Positions 51,836-61,098 are shown, counted from the stretch's first letter. The stretch: 64,000 nucleotides of DNA from Nostoc sp. B(2019) (GCF_010091925.1 NZ_WVID01000011.1:124001-188000); one strand, 5' to 3'. Program-made: numbers and translations. The notes: generated from the sequence alone by a model not told the origin.

Positions 51836-52594
51836 CTAGCTGGCTCTATTAATCGACTCTGCTGGCAAGCAAATAAGATTATCCCCTTGGGTAAGGATTA
51901 AGCCGCGTTGACGCAATTTGCCCATCAAGCGGGTGACGGTGACACGAGTCGAACCAATCGCGCTACCAATTTGGGCATGAGTGAGGGGAAAAGGCAGACA
52001 ATAGCCGCGAATCACATCGGGATCAGTATCGCTCATTGCTGGCTCTCCATATTCCTCAATCAACAATGTGAGAAATCCTAAGAGTCGGTCAATTGTGCGT
52101 CGTTGTCCCAAGGCACTCAGCCACAGCAGCTTACGCTGGTGCTGATATCTAAAGGCATCCATAACTTCGCGGCGGAAGTGAGGCCAATTGTCTAAGTCGT
52201 GCCAGTACATCCACAGCACCGCAGTTTGATCAACATGCGCGTAAGCCTGGAGTGTGAATGGTGACTGGGCAACAATTTCAAAGGGCTGTCCCGCTCCCAC
52301 AAAACCCAAGAAAGCTTCTTCTGGAGTTCTATTGATTCGTCGAGACGTTAGCTGACTGGCAGTAGCACTAACCTGGGCGGTTCCTACCATACGGATAGCA
52401 CCCCTTTGCACCAAATATAGCAATCCAGGTCGAGCTGGAATGCGCTCATCTTTGCTAAAGGTGCGGCAGCGATAGTGTTCTTGAGCCCAATCAAGAATTC
52501 GTTGCCAAGTTAGAAAAGGCCGTGAAGCCTCTGAAAAGGAGGATGGAGATTGCATAGGTAACAAAGAGCGTTCGGCTGAAGACAAAGACGTCAT
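51836..52594 (-). CDS. devH: CRP-family regulator DevH
   Basis: A CRP/FNR-type transcription factor of 252 residues: an N-terminal cyclic-nucleotide-binding-like beta-roll (about 45-150, RPGLLYLVQRGAIRM, FLGFVGAGQPFEIV), a dimerisation helix (ALGQRRTIDRLLGFLTLL) and a C-terminal HTH (LTHAQIGSAIGSTRVTVTRLMGKLRQRG). From memory this matches DevH of Anabaena PCC 7120, needed for the heterocyst glycolipid layer and so for nitrogen fixation in air; NtcA is the main alternative in this family but differs in its N-terminus. The ATG at 52594 is the start; TTG at 52606 is upstream. The long 5' region carries an NtcA-type promoter (52699-52738). Confidence 0.85.
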   Translation of the reverse strand: MTSLSSAERSLLPMQSPSSFSEASRPFLTWQRILDWAQEHYRCRTFSKDERIPARPGLLYLVQRGAIRMVGTAQVSATASQLTSRRINRTPEEAFLGFVGAGQPFEIVAQSPFTLQAYAHVDQTAVLWMYWHDLDNWPHFRREVMDAFRYQHQRKLLWLSALGQRRTIDRLLGFLTLLIEEYGEPAMSDTDPDVIRGYCLPFPLTHAQIGSAIGSTRVTVTRLMGKLRQRGLILTQGDNLICLPAESINRAS

Positions 52595-52698
52595 AAAAAG
52601 GTGCAAGGAGTGTCTTTGTGTTGGCGAGGTAGGCTTAACGCCTAACAGCGCCAGCCATACAAAGAGCAGAAAGCAAATTAATTGCGCTCCACTCTTTT

Positions 52699-52738
52699 GT
52701 TATACTTCCTACTGTACAATGATGGTAGTAAAGTTTAC
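52699..52738 (-). promoter_or_regulatory. NtcA-type activated promoter upstream of devH
   Basis: GTA-N8-TAC, the NtcA recognition sequence, is at 52725-52738 (GTAGTAAAGTTTAC on the plus strand, GTAAACTTTACTAC on the minus strand). On the minus strand it is followed after 20 bases by TATAAC (52699-52704), a good -10 element; NtcA-activated promoters have the site about 20-24 bases before the -10. The leader to the devH ATG would then be roughly 100 bases. The same palindrome lies 81 bp before the divergent DALR gene. Confidence 0.68.
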
Positions 52739-52818
52739 TTACTATTCATCGATTATTCATCAAATTTTATCGTACTCTCATTTTTCTTCATCTAGATTAA
52801 ACTTATACCTCAAGATAG

Positions 52819-53787
52819 ATGTCAGAAAACCAACAAATACAATGTAAGGAGTTATTTACCCAAGACTACGTGCATCATAGACTACTAGTTAGCAAATACA
52901 CAGCAATTAAGTGGTTGTTATATAGTTACTTAGCAAGTTCACTAAGTATTTGTACTAAAAATTATAAAGTTATATGCATAGAACATAAAAAAAATCCTCT
53001 ATATAAAGATAGAGATGATAAGCGAGTTTTGTATATCTCAGGGATGGCCCTGTGGTTATCAAAATCTCAGAATCAAAAACCTATGGAGCTTGCTCATGCG
53101 ATCGCCTCTCATTTATTAGTGACCTGTGGCGACGTTTTTAGCATCCAGATAGTTCCTCCCGGCTGGATACATTTAGAATTGACTCACCCTAGCTTAGCTG
53201 TTTGGTTACAAAGTCTCGTCGTTGGGTGTTCAAGGGGAGATGAGGAGAACGGGGGATGGGGAGAGTCGGAGATGGAGAAAGTCGTACATAAAGAGAAATA
53301 CTTAATTCCAAAAGAGGACTCTAATTTCCCCAATTCTTTGTTTGCTGTTCAATATGTCCATGCACGCTGTTGCTCTCTAGTACTACTAGCTCATCAAGAA
53401 GGGTTAATTAAACTTAAGGAACTAGTTCCAGATACTAGTCCAGCTTTTTGGAGTTTTATCTCTTCCAACCCCATTCCTTGGCTTAACTGCGACGGAAAAC
53501 TGCGCCTAAATCACCCAGATGAGCGTCGTCTAATTGCCGAGTTAGTGCAAGTAGTAGACAGCATAAAGTGTCCTGATATTAGCAGTTATTTAAAATTGCA
53601 AAAAGCAGCGCTAAATTTGAGCCGAGCGTTTGAAAACTTTTGGTGTAATTGCCGCATTTGGGGTGAGGTGAAAATTACCTCATTAGAGCTAGCTCAAGCT
53701 AGACTCGGATTGGTCATGGCTACTCAGTCTGTATTAAGGTTTTTGCTAGAAGAAAAACTGGGGGTTTTTGCACCCTTGGAGTTATGA
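52819..53787 (+). CDS. DALR-domain protein resembling arginyl-tRNA synthetase without its catalytic core
   Basis: The 322-residue protein reads like the two ends of arginyl-tRNA synthetase joined together. The first part (about 85-135: MELAHAIASHLLV, VPPGWIHLELTHPSLAVWL) resembles the N-terminal additional domain that binds the tRNA D-loop, and the second part (about 170-322: QYVHARCCSLVLLAHQEG, then SLELAQARLGLVMATQSVLRFLLEEKLGVFAPLEL in shorter pieces) resembles the DALR anticodon-binding domain. The Rossmann catalytic region with HIGH and KMSKS is absent. A Gly/Glu-rich insert (GDEENGGWGESEMEK, about 140-155) is encoded by repeat-like DNA. A tRNA-binding accessory role is conceivable but unproven. 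It is divergent from devH. Confidence 0.75.
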   Translation: MSENQQIQCKELFTQDYVHHRLLVSKYTAIKWLLYSYLASSLSICTKNYKVICIEHKKNPLYKDRDDKRVLYISGMALWLSKSQNQKPMELAHAIASHLLVTCGDVFSIQIVPPGWIHLELTHPSLAVWLQSLVVGCSRGDEENGGWGESEMEKVVHKEKYLIPKEDSNFPNSLFAVQYVHARCCSLVLLAHQEGLIKLKELVPDTSPAFWSFISSNPIPWLNCDGKLRLNHPDERRLIAELVQVVDSIKCPDISSYLKLQKAALNLSRAFENFWCNCRIWGEVKITSLELAQARLGLVMATQSVLRFLLEEKLGVFAPLEL

Positions 53788-53892
53788 ATTATTAAATGTC
53801 TCTGAGGTAAAAATAAAAACTTTTATAACAGCTATTGACTCAATAAATCACCTCGGCTATATTAGCAGGTGTGTGAGGAGCGAACCAGCAGG

Positions 53893-53928
53893 GGCACCGA
53901 GACGAAACACGGCCAGTCGTCGGTGTCC
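53893..53928 (+). terminator. Probable terminator of the DALR gene
   Basis: GGCACCGAGACG and CGTCGGTGTCC pair with one bulge across a 13-base loop, followed by TTTCTGATTTT. It lies about 105 bp after the DALR stop. A second hairpin, GTAAGGCAG...CTGCCCTTAC (53942-53970), touches the stop codon of the convergent HAD gene and would serve that strand. Confidence 0.55.
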
Positions 53929-53969
53929 TTTCTGATTTTAAGTAAGGCAGGTTAAAAAGACTGCCCTTA

Positions 53970-54842
53970 CTACAGCAAAAACTTTTCAATTGCCACTGCG
54001 GCTCCCTCTTCCTCTACAGTAGGAGCCACCCATTGAGCGATCGCTTGAACTTCGGCTGGTGCATTGCCCATAGCTACGCCAAAGCCAGCGTACTCTAGCA
54101 TTTCCAAGTCATTGAAGTTATCACCAATAGTCATAACGTTGCCTCTTTGTAATCCCAACAGTTCTTCAGCTAGGTAACGCACAGCATATCCTTTATTGAC
54201 AGAGGCGTTAGTCGCTTCAAAGAAGGTAGCAACAGATGTTGTCAGATAAAGTTCAGCGGGTGTGTACTGGCGGCGTAAATTCCCCAATAGCTCATTGATT
54301 ACATTTGTGTCATCGCATAAAGCTAGAACTTTTGTTGGTTCATTAGTTAAGACTTGGCGCAAATCACCCACAGGAATTGGCTTAATACCGGAACGTTGCG
54401 CGTAAATTTGGGTTTCTCTTGTTAACTCCCGCACGTATAGCTGATCATTGATGTAGAAGTGAACAGATAAAAGCGATCGCAACTGAGGCTGTTCAAAATA
54501 GTCAATTAGCTGGTGGGCAATTTCTCTGGAAACAACCAAATGACGGTGAATTTTTTGAGTGGCTGGGTCTTGAATCCAGGCTCCCTGATAGGCTAATAAT
54601 GGCAGTACAGAGTTAATTTCTTGGTGAAAGCGCAAGGCTGAGCAGTACATACGACCTGTAGCGATCGCCACTTGAATTCCTTGTGCTTGTACTGCAAATA
54701 TTGCTTGCTTGACAGCCTCGCTTAGATTGTTAGACTGTCCAGCGATCGTGCCATCAATATCTAAAACTAGTAGTTTGATATCTCTTGCAGGCATAATCTG
54801 ATCACCAGTGGATGTCAAATGAGTAGCAGATGCTTTCTCCAT
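53970..54842 (-). CDS. Cof-type HAD-IIB hydrolase
   Basis: A haloacid-dehalogenase superfamily phosphatase of the Cof class (290 residues). Motif I LVLDIDGTI (about 25-33) holds the nucleophile Asp and acid Asp, motif II VAIATGRMY, motif III lysine in NKGYAVRYLAEELLG and motif IV GDNFNDLEMLEYAG are all present in the right order. The cap of IIB type lies between motifs II and III. Substrates of Cof phosphatases include sugar phosphates, FMN and pyridoxal phosphate; the exact one cannot be read off. The start may be the ATG at 54842 or the ATG at 54794 (MPARDIKLLVLD), just before motif I. It is single. Confidence 0.9.
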   Translation of the reverse strand: MEKASATHLTSTGDQIMPARDIKLLVLDIDGTIAGQSNNLSEAVKQAIFAVQAQGIQVAIATGRMYCSALRFHQEINSVLPLLAYQGAWIQDPATQKIHRHLVVSREIAHQLIDYFEQPQLRSLLSVHFYINDQLYVRELTRETQIYAQRSGIKPIPVGDLRQVLTNEPTKVLALCDDTNVINELLGNLRRQYTPAELYLTTSVATFFEATNASVNKGYAVRYLAEELLGLQRGNVMTIGDNFNDLEMLEYAGFGVAMGNAPAEVQAIAQWVAPTVEEEGAAVAIEKFLL

Positions 54843-55395
54843 AAATTCCCTAGGTTTGAACTCACAGTATGAGGTTAACAGGCTCTAGTCGCCAGCGGGG
54901 AGTGGTAGGAAAAAAAATCGATTGACTAGAATATGCAACTGAATTTCTACGGTAATGCTGAAAAAATCGAATACATATATAACTAGGATTTGGGGCTGTC
55001 AAAGCAAAATATTGTATAAATTATACTGATGATAATTAGCTTTACTATGAATAAATACGTAAGTATAAATTGTGATTTTGTTTTTAGAGGTTATTTACCC
55101 TGTGATATTACTAAGATATTTCAGTAATTATCCTTTTTAATTCAAAAAAAAAGAACAAAATAGGAAATAATTTCCTTTTTTATAATCCAAAGTCTTAACA
55201 ATATAAAGAGTGTCCCAAACCAGTTAACAAATATAGACATTTAGTTCTTTTTAGAGTTATCAATTAAATAATCAACCTAACTCACTTCAATACAAGCAAG
55301 CCTTCAAGGCTGAATTGAGTACTTTTTGAAAGCCCATTTATGGGTTAAATGAAGTGAACAATTCGATAACTCAAGTGAATAATACAAGGATTTTC
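54843..55395. other. 550-bp AT-rich gap upstream of the PEP-CTERM gene
   Basis: The region is very A+T-rich with runs of A and T. A short palindrome AGCCTTCAAGGCT lies at about 55301-55313 and a hairpin GCCCATTTATGGG near 55333-55345. Nothing coding is recognised. The 3' part must hold the promoter of the PEP-CTERM gene. Confidence 0.45.
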
Positions 55396-56232
55396 ATGAA
55401 CAATAAAGGCTTGACTGGACTCATTGCGGCGGCGGCAGCTACTTTAACTAATGTAATTTCTGTTGTGGCTCCCGCAAGTGCGGCTGACTTTACCTGGGGT
55501 AATTGGAATGCCACAACTTCCGGCGTTCAAAGTGCAACGACTGATACATCTGGTTTCCAATCTTTGATTCCTAATTTCCAACAATTGGTGCAACCAGAGG
55601 GAATAGCATTACAAAATCTCAATAAACTAGACCCCACTAAGCTTTTTTTGAAATCTGAGAGCAATGTTCGCCTTTGGTTTCTCAATGAAGGTGCTAGCTA
55701 TAAAAATCAGTTAGCTTATCAAGCAATCAATGGTAGTCAATCCCAGAAAGGATTGATTTTTGAAGACGCCTCTTGCAAAACAGGTAATTTATGCGAAAAA
55801 GCCAGTAACGATGGAATCTTGAATGTTGGTGATTATGTTGATCTAGGGACAATAGCTGGTGGTACACAAATCAACTTTTGGTTGAACGCGGATGGTGCTA
55901 ACCAAAACAGAAGTTTTAGCAACGTCTACGGTGCTCCTGATGCTGCGAATCCAGACGGATTAGAACACTTAGTTGCCTACGAATATAATGGTTATCTTCT
56001 AATTGGGTTTGAAGATTTGTATGGTTCACTAGGTTCCACAGATGGCGGTAATATCAGTCCTACAGATCGCGACTTCAATGACGTAGTTTTTGTTGTGGAT
56101 TTTGGCAAAGACAATATACTAACTTCCTCTGTACCAGAACCATCTACAGCAGCAGCGATGTTGGGTGTAGGAGCAATTGGGATGTTGAAACTGCGTCGCC
56201 GTCGCCAAAACAAAGCAGAAAAGTCAGCTTAA
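55396..56232 (+). CDS. PEP-CTERM protein with DUF4114-like domain
   Basis: An exported protein of 278 residues. Its signal peptide covers about residues 1-30 (MNNKGLTGLIAAAAATLTN to APASAA). The C-terminus is a PEP-CTERM sorting signal: VPEPSTAAAMLGVGAIGML, a hydrophobic stretch and the basic cluster RRRR, recognised by an exosortase in exopolysaccharide-producing bacteria. The middle carries the DUF4114-type end LLIGFEDLYG...DRDFNDVVFVV, common in calcium-binding surface proteins. The start is the ATG at 55396 with AAGGA just upstream, rather than the GTG at 55354. No exosortase gene is in this window. It lies 48 bp before polA. Confidence 0.86.
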   Translation: MNNKGLTGLIAAAAATLTNVISVVAPASAADFTWGNWNATTSGVQSATTDTSGFQSLIPNFQQLVQPEGIALQNLNKLDPTKLFLKSESNVRLWFLNEGASYKNQLAYQAINGSQSQKGLIFEDASCKTGNLCEKASNDGILNVGDYVDLGTIAGGTQINFWLNADGANQNRSFSNVYGAPDAANPDGLEHLVAYEYNGYLLIGFEDLYGSLGSTDGGNISPTDRDFNDVVFVVDFGKDNILTSSVPEPSTAAAMLGVGAIGMLKLRRRRQNKAEKSA

Positions 56233-56280
56233 ATAACACTATTTGTTCATGCAGCGGAAGCCACTGGTTAAAATAGGGCT

Positions 56281-59229
56281 ATGTCCCAAACTTTTTCTAA
56301 CCAGTTGACTTCCGATTCTGCAACCGCAACACGTCCCACGTTCATCCTCGTAGATGGACACTCCCTCGCTTATCGTTCTTATTTTGCTTTCGCTAAAGGG
56401 CGAGATGGAGGACTACGTACAAAAACGGGTATTCCTACTAGTGTATGTTTTGGTTTTTTGAAGTGCCTGCTGGAGGTAATGGCAACACAACAGCCACAAG
56501 CAATGGCGATCGCTTTTGATTTGGGCTTGCCAACCTTCCGCCACGAAGCTGACGATACTTATAAAGCTGATCGTCCAGGCACACCAGAAGACTTTGTTCC
56601 CGACTTAGCAAACCTACACGAATTGCTCAATGGCTTTAATCTTCCAATTTTAACTGCCCCTGGTTACGAGGCAGATGATGTTTTGGGAACCTTAGCACAA
56701 CGAGCAACTGCTGCGGGGTACAGAGTAAAGATTCTGACTGGCGATCGCGATTTATTTCAGCTGATTGACCCTAATAAGGAAATCACTGTTCTAAATTTTA
56801 GTCCAGATGCCCTCAAGCGTTCCACCAATAGCATCACTGAATTTGGGATAGAACAAGTCAAAGAAAAATTAGGTGTTTTACCTTCGCAAATTGTTGATTT
56901 CAAAGCTCTTTGCGGTGATAAATCAGATAATATTCCAGGGGTCAAGGGAATTGGCGAAAAGACAGCTGTACAACTGCTGGACGCCTATGGTTCCCTTGAC
57001 CATATTTATGCTGCTTTAGATGAAATTAAAGGAGCGACTCAGAAAAAACTGGCAGCAGGTAAAGAAGACGCCGATAGATCTCGTTATTTAGCAACTATAG
57101 TTATTGATGTTCCTATAGAAATTGATTTAGAAGATTGTAAATTAAAAGGGTTTGACACAAGCGTCCTAGCATCAATTTTAGAAAAGTTAGAATTCAAAAC
57201 TTTTTTAAGCAAAATTAACGAACTTCAGCAACGGTTTGGTGGCAAAGTTGAAGCAACGCCAAAAATAGAAACAGCCTATACATCTGATACAGAACCAGAA
57301 TTTGAAGGCGAAGATCTTGCATTTTTTAGTTTTGCCGAAACACAAGCTGCACAACAGCAATCCGCATCGTCAATTCAGCCGCGTATCATCGACACAAAAG
57401 CTAAACTAACTGAGCTAGTAAAGCTTTTACAAAAATTCACCAACCCAGAAACACCAGTTGCTTGGGATACTGAAACCACTGACTTAGAACCAAGAGACGC
57501 TGAGTTAGTGGGAATCGGTTGTTGCTGGGGAATGGAACCAGATGAATTAGCTTATATTCCCCTTGGACATAAAAACGGGGATAACCTAAACAAAGATGTA
57601 GTACTAGAAGTACTGCGCCCAATTCTCGAAAGTGCCGATTATCCCAAAAGTTTACAGAATGCCAAATTTGACCGCTTAGTTTTTCGCTGTCAAGGAATTA
57701 ACTTGGCAGGAGTGGTGTTTAATCCCATGCTAGCAAGTTACCTCTTAAATCCAGACGCTAGTCATAATCTGAGTAGCCTAGCGCAGCGATACTTAGGATT
57801 GATGGGGAAAAGTTATGTAGATTTAGTTCCTAAAGGTAAAACTATTGCGGATATAGATATTCCTGCTGTAGCTGATTACTGCGGGATGGATGTTTATTCT
57901 ACATTTGGTTTAGTACCAAAATTGCGAGAGGAACTGGAAAAAATTCCAGCTTTGTATCAGCTATTGTTGGAAGTAGAACAACCGCTAGAAGCAGTTTTAG
58001 CGGAAATGGAATATACAGGTGTCCGCATTAATTCAGCTTATCTTCAAGAGCTTTCCCAGAATTTAGAAATAGATTTGGCGAGGTTGAAACAGAAAGCCAC
58101 TGAAATAGCTGGGGAAAAATTCAACTTAGGTTCCCCTAAACAATTAAGTCAAATATTGTTTGAAAAATTGGGATTAAGCACTAAGCATTCTCGCAAAATC
58201 CAAACGGGTTACTCTACAGATGCGCCGACACTAGAAAAACTTGGAGAAGTTGATGAGACAGGGTTTGTTGATGCCATCATTGAGTATCGCACCCTATCTA
58301 AATTAAAGTCTACTTATGTAGATGCTCTACCAGCATTAGTACGTTCAGATACCCAGCGGGTGCATACTGATTTTAACCAAGCAGCAACATCAACTGGTAG
58401 GTTATCTTCTTCTAATCCAAATTTGCAAAATATTCCCATTCGTACAGCTTTTAGTCGCCAGATTCGTAAGGCATTTTTGCCAGAACCAGGCTGGTTAATG
58501 GTGGCTGCTGATTACTCACAAATTGAGTTGCGGATTTTGGCTCATTTATGTCAAGAGCCGATATTGGTGCAAGCATATCAACAAAGTGAAGATATTCACA
58601 CAGTAACGGCTCGTTTGGTATTTGAAAAAGAAGACGTAACATCAGATGAACGAAGGTTAGCGAAAACCATCAATTTTGGTGTGATTTATGGAATGGGTTC
58701 TCTCAGATTTTCACGTTCAACAGGGATAGATAAAGCTATTGCTAACGAGTTTATTAAGCGGTTTAACGAACGCTATCCCAAAGTTTTTGCATATTTAGAA
58801 GGGGTAAAAAAGCAAGCGATCGCCCAAGGTTATGTAGAAACTATTCTCGGCCGTCGTCGTTATGTTGAGTTTACCAGCAATAGTTTACGTCAATTAAAAG
58901 GGAAGAACCCAGAAAAGATTGAGTTGAGTAAATTGAAGAATTTAGGGGCTTATGATGCGGGTTTACTACGCGCCGCTGCTAATGCCCCAATTCAAGGTTC
59001 GAGTGCTGATATTATCAAAATTGCGATGGTAAGATTGCATGAGGTTTTGCAGAAATATCAGGCGCGTTTGTTGTTACAAGTTCACGATGAATTAGTGTTT
59101 GAAGTTCCTCCTCAAGAATGGGAAGAATTGCAACCGCAAATTAAGTCTGTAATGCAAGATGCGGTGCAATTAAGTGTGCCGTTAGTGGTGGATGTACGTA
59201 CAGGTGATAATTGGATGGAGACGAAGTGA
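56281..59229 (+). CDS. polA: DNA polymerase I
   Basis: PolA fills gaps and removes RNA primers. The 982-residue protein has all three parts: 5'-3' exonuclease (about 15-320, FILVDGHSLAYRSYFAF, GYEADDVLGTLA, GDKSDNIPGVKGIGEKTA), 3'-5' proofreading exonuclease (about 390-590, with AWDTETTDLEP holding the Asp/Glu pair, and DYCGMDVYSTF) and polymerase (about 600-982). In the polymerase, TSTGRLSSSNPNLQNIP, VAADYSQIELRILAHL, RRLAKTINFGVIYG and LLQVHDELVFEVP are the classic motifs A, B and C. The proofreading site appears intact. It starts 48 bp after the PEP-CTERM stop. Start at the ATG at 56281. Confidence 0.97.
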   Translation: MSQTFSNQLTSDSATATRPTFILVDGHSLAYRSYFAFAKGRDGGLRTKTGIPTSVCFGFLKCLLEVMATQQPQAMAIAFDLGLPTFRHEADDTYKADRPGTPEDFVPDLANLHELLNGFNLPILTAPGYEADDVLGTLAQRATAAGYRVKILTGDRDLFQLIDPNKEITVLNFSPDALKRSTNSITEFGIEQVKEKLGVLPSQIVDFKALCGDKSDNIPGVKGIGEKTAVQLLDAYGSLDHIYAALDEIKGATQKKLAAGKEDADRSRYLATIVIDVPIEIDLEDCKLKGFDTSVLASILEKLEFKTFLSKINELQQRFGGKVEATPKIETAYTSDTEPEFEGEDLAFFSFAETQAAQQQSASSIQPRIIDTKAKLTELVKLLQKFTNPETPVAWDTETTDLEPRDAELVGIGCCWGMEPDELAYIPLGHKNGDNLNKDVVLEVLRPILESADYPKSLQNAKFDRLVFRCQGINLAGVVFNPMLASYLLNPDASHNLSSLAQRYLGLMGKSYVDLVPKGKTIADIDIPAVADYCGMDVYSTFGLVPKLREELEKIPALYQLLLEVEQPLEAVLAEMEYTGVRINSAYLQELSQNLEIDLARLKQKATEIAGEKFNLGSPKQLSQILFEKLGLSTKHSRKIQTGYSTDAPTLEKLGEVDETGFVDAIIEYRTLSKLKSTYVDALPALVRSDTQRVHTDFNQAATSTGRLSSSNPNLQNIPIRTAFSRQIRKAFLPEPGWLMVAADYSQIELRILAHLCQEPILVQAYQQSEDIHTVTARLVFEKEDVTSDERRLAKTINFGVIYGMGSLRFSRSTGIDKAIANEFIKRFNERYPKVFAYLEGVKKQAIAQGYVETILGRRRYVEFTSNSLRQLKGKNPEKIELSKLKNLGAYDAGLLRAAANAPIQGSSADIIKIAMVRLHEVLQKYQARLLLQVHDELVFEVPPQEWEELQPQIKSVMQDAVQLSVPLVVDVRTGDNWMETK

Positions 59230-59230
59230 A

Positions 59231-60730
59231 CTACCTAGTGCGACAGAATTTGCGATCGCCATCATGTTCAGGGTATTGCCAAGAATAGGCAAAATGGCTA
59301 ACTCCCTTCAGTTGGGGGGCAAATTTGCGAAGTGCCTGCATTTGCGCTTCTAGGGGTGGACGATTACTGATGGGTTGTCCCCATTTGCCAGCTAAAGCTG
59401 GAATTACTTGTGTACCGGGTTTTGCCATACTCAAAACCCGCTGTACTTGCGCCACAATACAACTGACGTTACCGCAAGTTGCGTACAACATGGGATGCCA
59501 CTCCAGCTTACTAGAGAATCTATCCCAAGGTTGCAAGCGGGAATCATACCCTTTTCCTAATGTTTGGTTGCCATCAGAAAAAAATACTACCCCTGCGGGA
59601 ATACCTTGTTGCTGTACTGGGTAACTAGCTATAGTTACAAAATCTAGGATGCCTTGCATGGCGTGAGCAACAGAGAGTTGCCACAACTCCCATTGCAAAA
59701 GTGGTTGTCTGTCAGTTGCAGGCAGAATTGACTTTTGCTGTGGTGGAGGAATGCGTCCTTGCCACATAGGTTCTTGTTCTTGGGGATAAAGTTTATCGAC
59801 TTCAGCTATATCTCCTGCTGTGATGTATCCCCGACTCAAAAAGCGGCGAATCATGTCCAGCCCTTTGTAATTCAGTGCCCGTCGGAATAAAGCTTCTTGA
59901 GTTGCTGGGCTAAATAGCCACAAATCTGTGACTTTGGTGGCGATGGAATTACTTCCTGTCTGTCGCGGATAACGCACATAGTCAAATAGCAATCCATCTG
60001 GGCGACGGCGCAATACTTCCTGTACCATTTGGTAGTAGTCGCGCTTTGCTTGCGAGTTGTAGGGATCGATATATACTTGACTACTGTCATCTACTACATA
60101 TAAGCTGGTCTGACCTTTGCCATTACGGGCGATCGCTGCTTCCCTATCTCGACGCTGAGCGTAGGTATAACCAAAGTTTGTGGTAAACATCCAGGCATAA
60201 ACCTTTAAACCGCGTTGCCGGCCTTTTTGAATCGCTACAGAAAGCAAATCGATATTTTCGGCTCCTGGGGTGCGAATCACAGAAGGCCAAGCTGTAGGGT
60301 TAGCAGTCGTTGGTAATAATACCTGTCCATCGTAAAATACTTCTAAATAAACTTGGTTATAGCCGCGATCAACAATCCGATCCATAATTTGCTCAATTGC
60401 CCCCGGACGAATGTCGCAGGGATACAAGCGCAACCAAATTGCTTGGATTTGTGGCCAAGTACGATTGCGGCAATCCTGTAATTCCTGTGCTTGTTCTTGC
60501 ACTAGCTTTTGGTAGCTAGTCTGGGCATCTTGATTGCCTTTGATGGCTGACAAACGTAAGTTTTCTTTTTTTTGCGCCGCAGCTGGTGATAACTGACAAT
60601 ATTGCGTGACTTGGGCCTCTGCTAGTTGGCTCCCAAAGTAAGGGAGTAACAAATTACTACTGAAAACGACAACGCATAGGCGTCGCCAAAATAATATTGG
60701 TCTTGCAACGTTCAATGGACGGTTAGGCAT
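59231..60730 (-). CDS. Family 10-like glycosyl hydrolase (GHL10), exported
   Basis: A 499-residue protein with an N-terminal signal (basic start, LFWRRLCVVVFSSNLLLPYFG, about 12-32). The main domain is a TIM barrel of the GHL10 / DUF187 kind: IMDRIVDRGYNQVYLEVF, GLKVYAWMFTTNFG, YVVDDSSQVYIDPYNSQAKRD, GLLFDYVRYPR and FVTIASYPV mark the strand ends. A Glu/Asp pair in these strands would be catalytic. The substrate is a polysaccharide, perhaps cell-wall or sheath polymer, unknown. The stop is only 1 bp from the polA stop on the other strand. An ATG at 60730 is the start. Confidence 0.85.
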   Translation of the reverse strand: MPNRPLNVARPILFWRRLCVVVFSSNLLLPYFGSQLAEAQVTQYCQLSPAAAQKKENLRLSAIKGNQDAQTSYQKLVQEQAQELQDCRNRTWPQIQAIWLRLYPCDIRPGAIEQIMDRIVDRGYNQVYLEVFYDGQVLLPTTANPTAWPSVIRTPGAENIDLLSVAIQKGRQRGLKVYAWMFTTNFGYTYAQRRDREAAIARNGKGQTSLYVVDDSSQVYIDPYNSQAKRDYYQMVQEVLRRRPDGLLFDYVRYPRQTGSNSIATKVTDLWLFSPATQEALFRRALNYKGLDMIRRFLSRGYITAGDIAEVDKLYPQEQEPMWQGRIPPPQQKSILPATDRQPLLQWELWQLSVAHAMQGILDFVTIASYPVQQQGIPAGVVFFSDGNQTLGKGYDSRLQPWDRFSSKLEWHPMLYATCGNVSCIVAQVQRVLSMAKPGTQVIPALAGKWGQPISNRPPLEAQMQALRKFAPQLKGVSHFAYSWQYPEHDGDRKFCRTR

Positions 60731-61098
60731 ACGTACAGGTAGATGGACAAGAAAATTATTGATCCCAAATTCAGATCATTATGGTGTGACGTATATTAAA
60801 TTCTTTAGTTCAGTAATAAGGCTTTTTAAGCTTACTTTTTTAAGACTGCCAAACTCCTATTTCTGTTGCCACATTTTTGAGAAAAACATAACAGAAAATA
60901 CTAAGCTTCTGAACAAAAAGCAGGCTAGTCCTGCTTTTAGGAAGATACTACTTATACTTGAGTTTAGTGACATTCCGCTTAACCAAGAACCCCTTAGCTT
61001 GTAGCTCTTGCCATTACTCACATCTCAACTTTCTTTAGAAGACTTTAGCTATTATTTGAGACGGTTATGGGAACTTATGCAAAATCTGAGTTAAGTAA
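60731..61098. other. Intergenic region with terminator-like hairpin
   Basis: About 370 bases between the GHL10-like gene start and the recJ stop. A hairpin AAAAGCAGG-CTAGT-CCTGCTTTT lies at 60916-60938 with A and T runs on both sides, which could terminate recJ transcripts. The short open frame at 60759-61004 runs through it and is not convincing. Confidence 0.5.
60916..60938 (-). terminator. Hairpin, probable recJ terminator
   Basis: 9-bp stem AAAAGCAGG / CCTGCTTTT with a 5-base loop. On the minus strand it follows the recJ stop by 160 bp and is followed by TTGTTC, so the T-run is weak. Confidence 0.55.

Noticed and set aside
53865-53970. Structured RNA candidate downstream of the DALR gene
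   Set aside because: Two hairpins are explained more simply as terminators of the two convergent genes.
60759-61004. 81-codon plus-strand frame between the GHL10-like gene and recJ
   Set aside because: Passes through the terminator-like hairpin; AT-rich; no ribosome-binding site.
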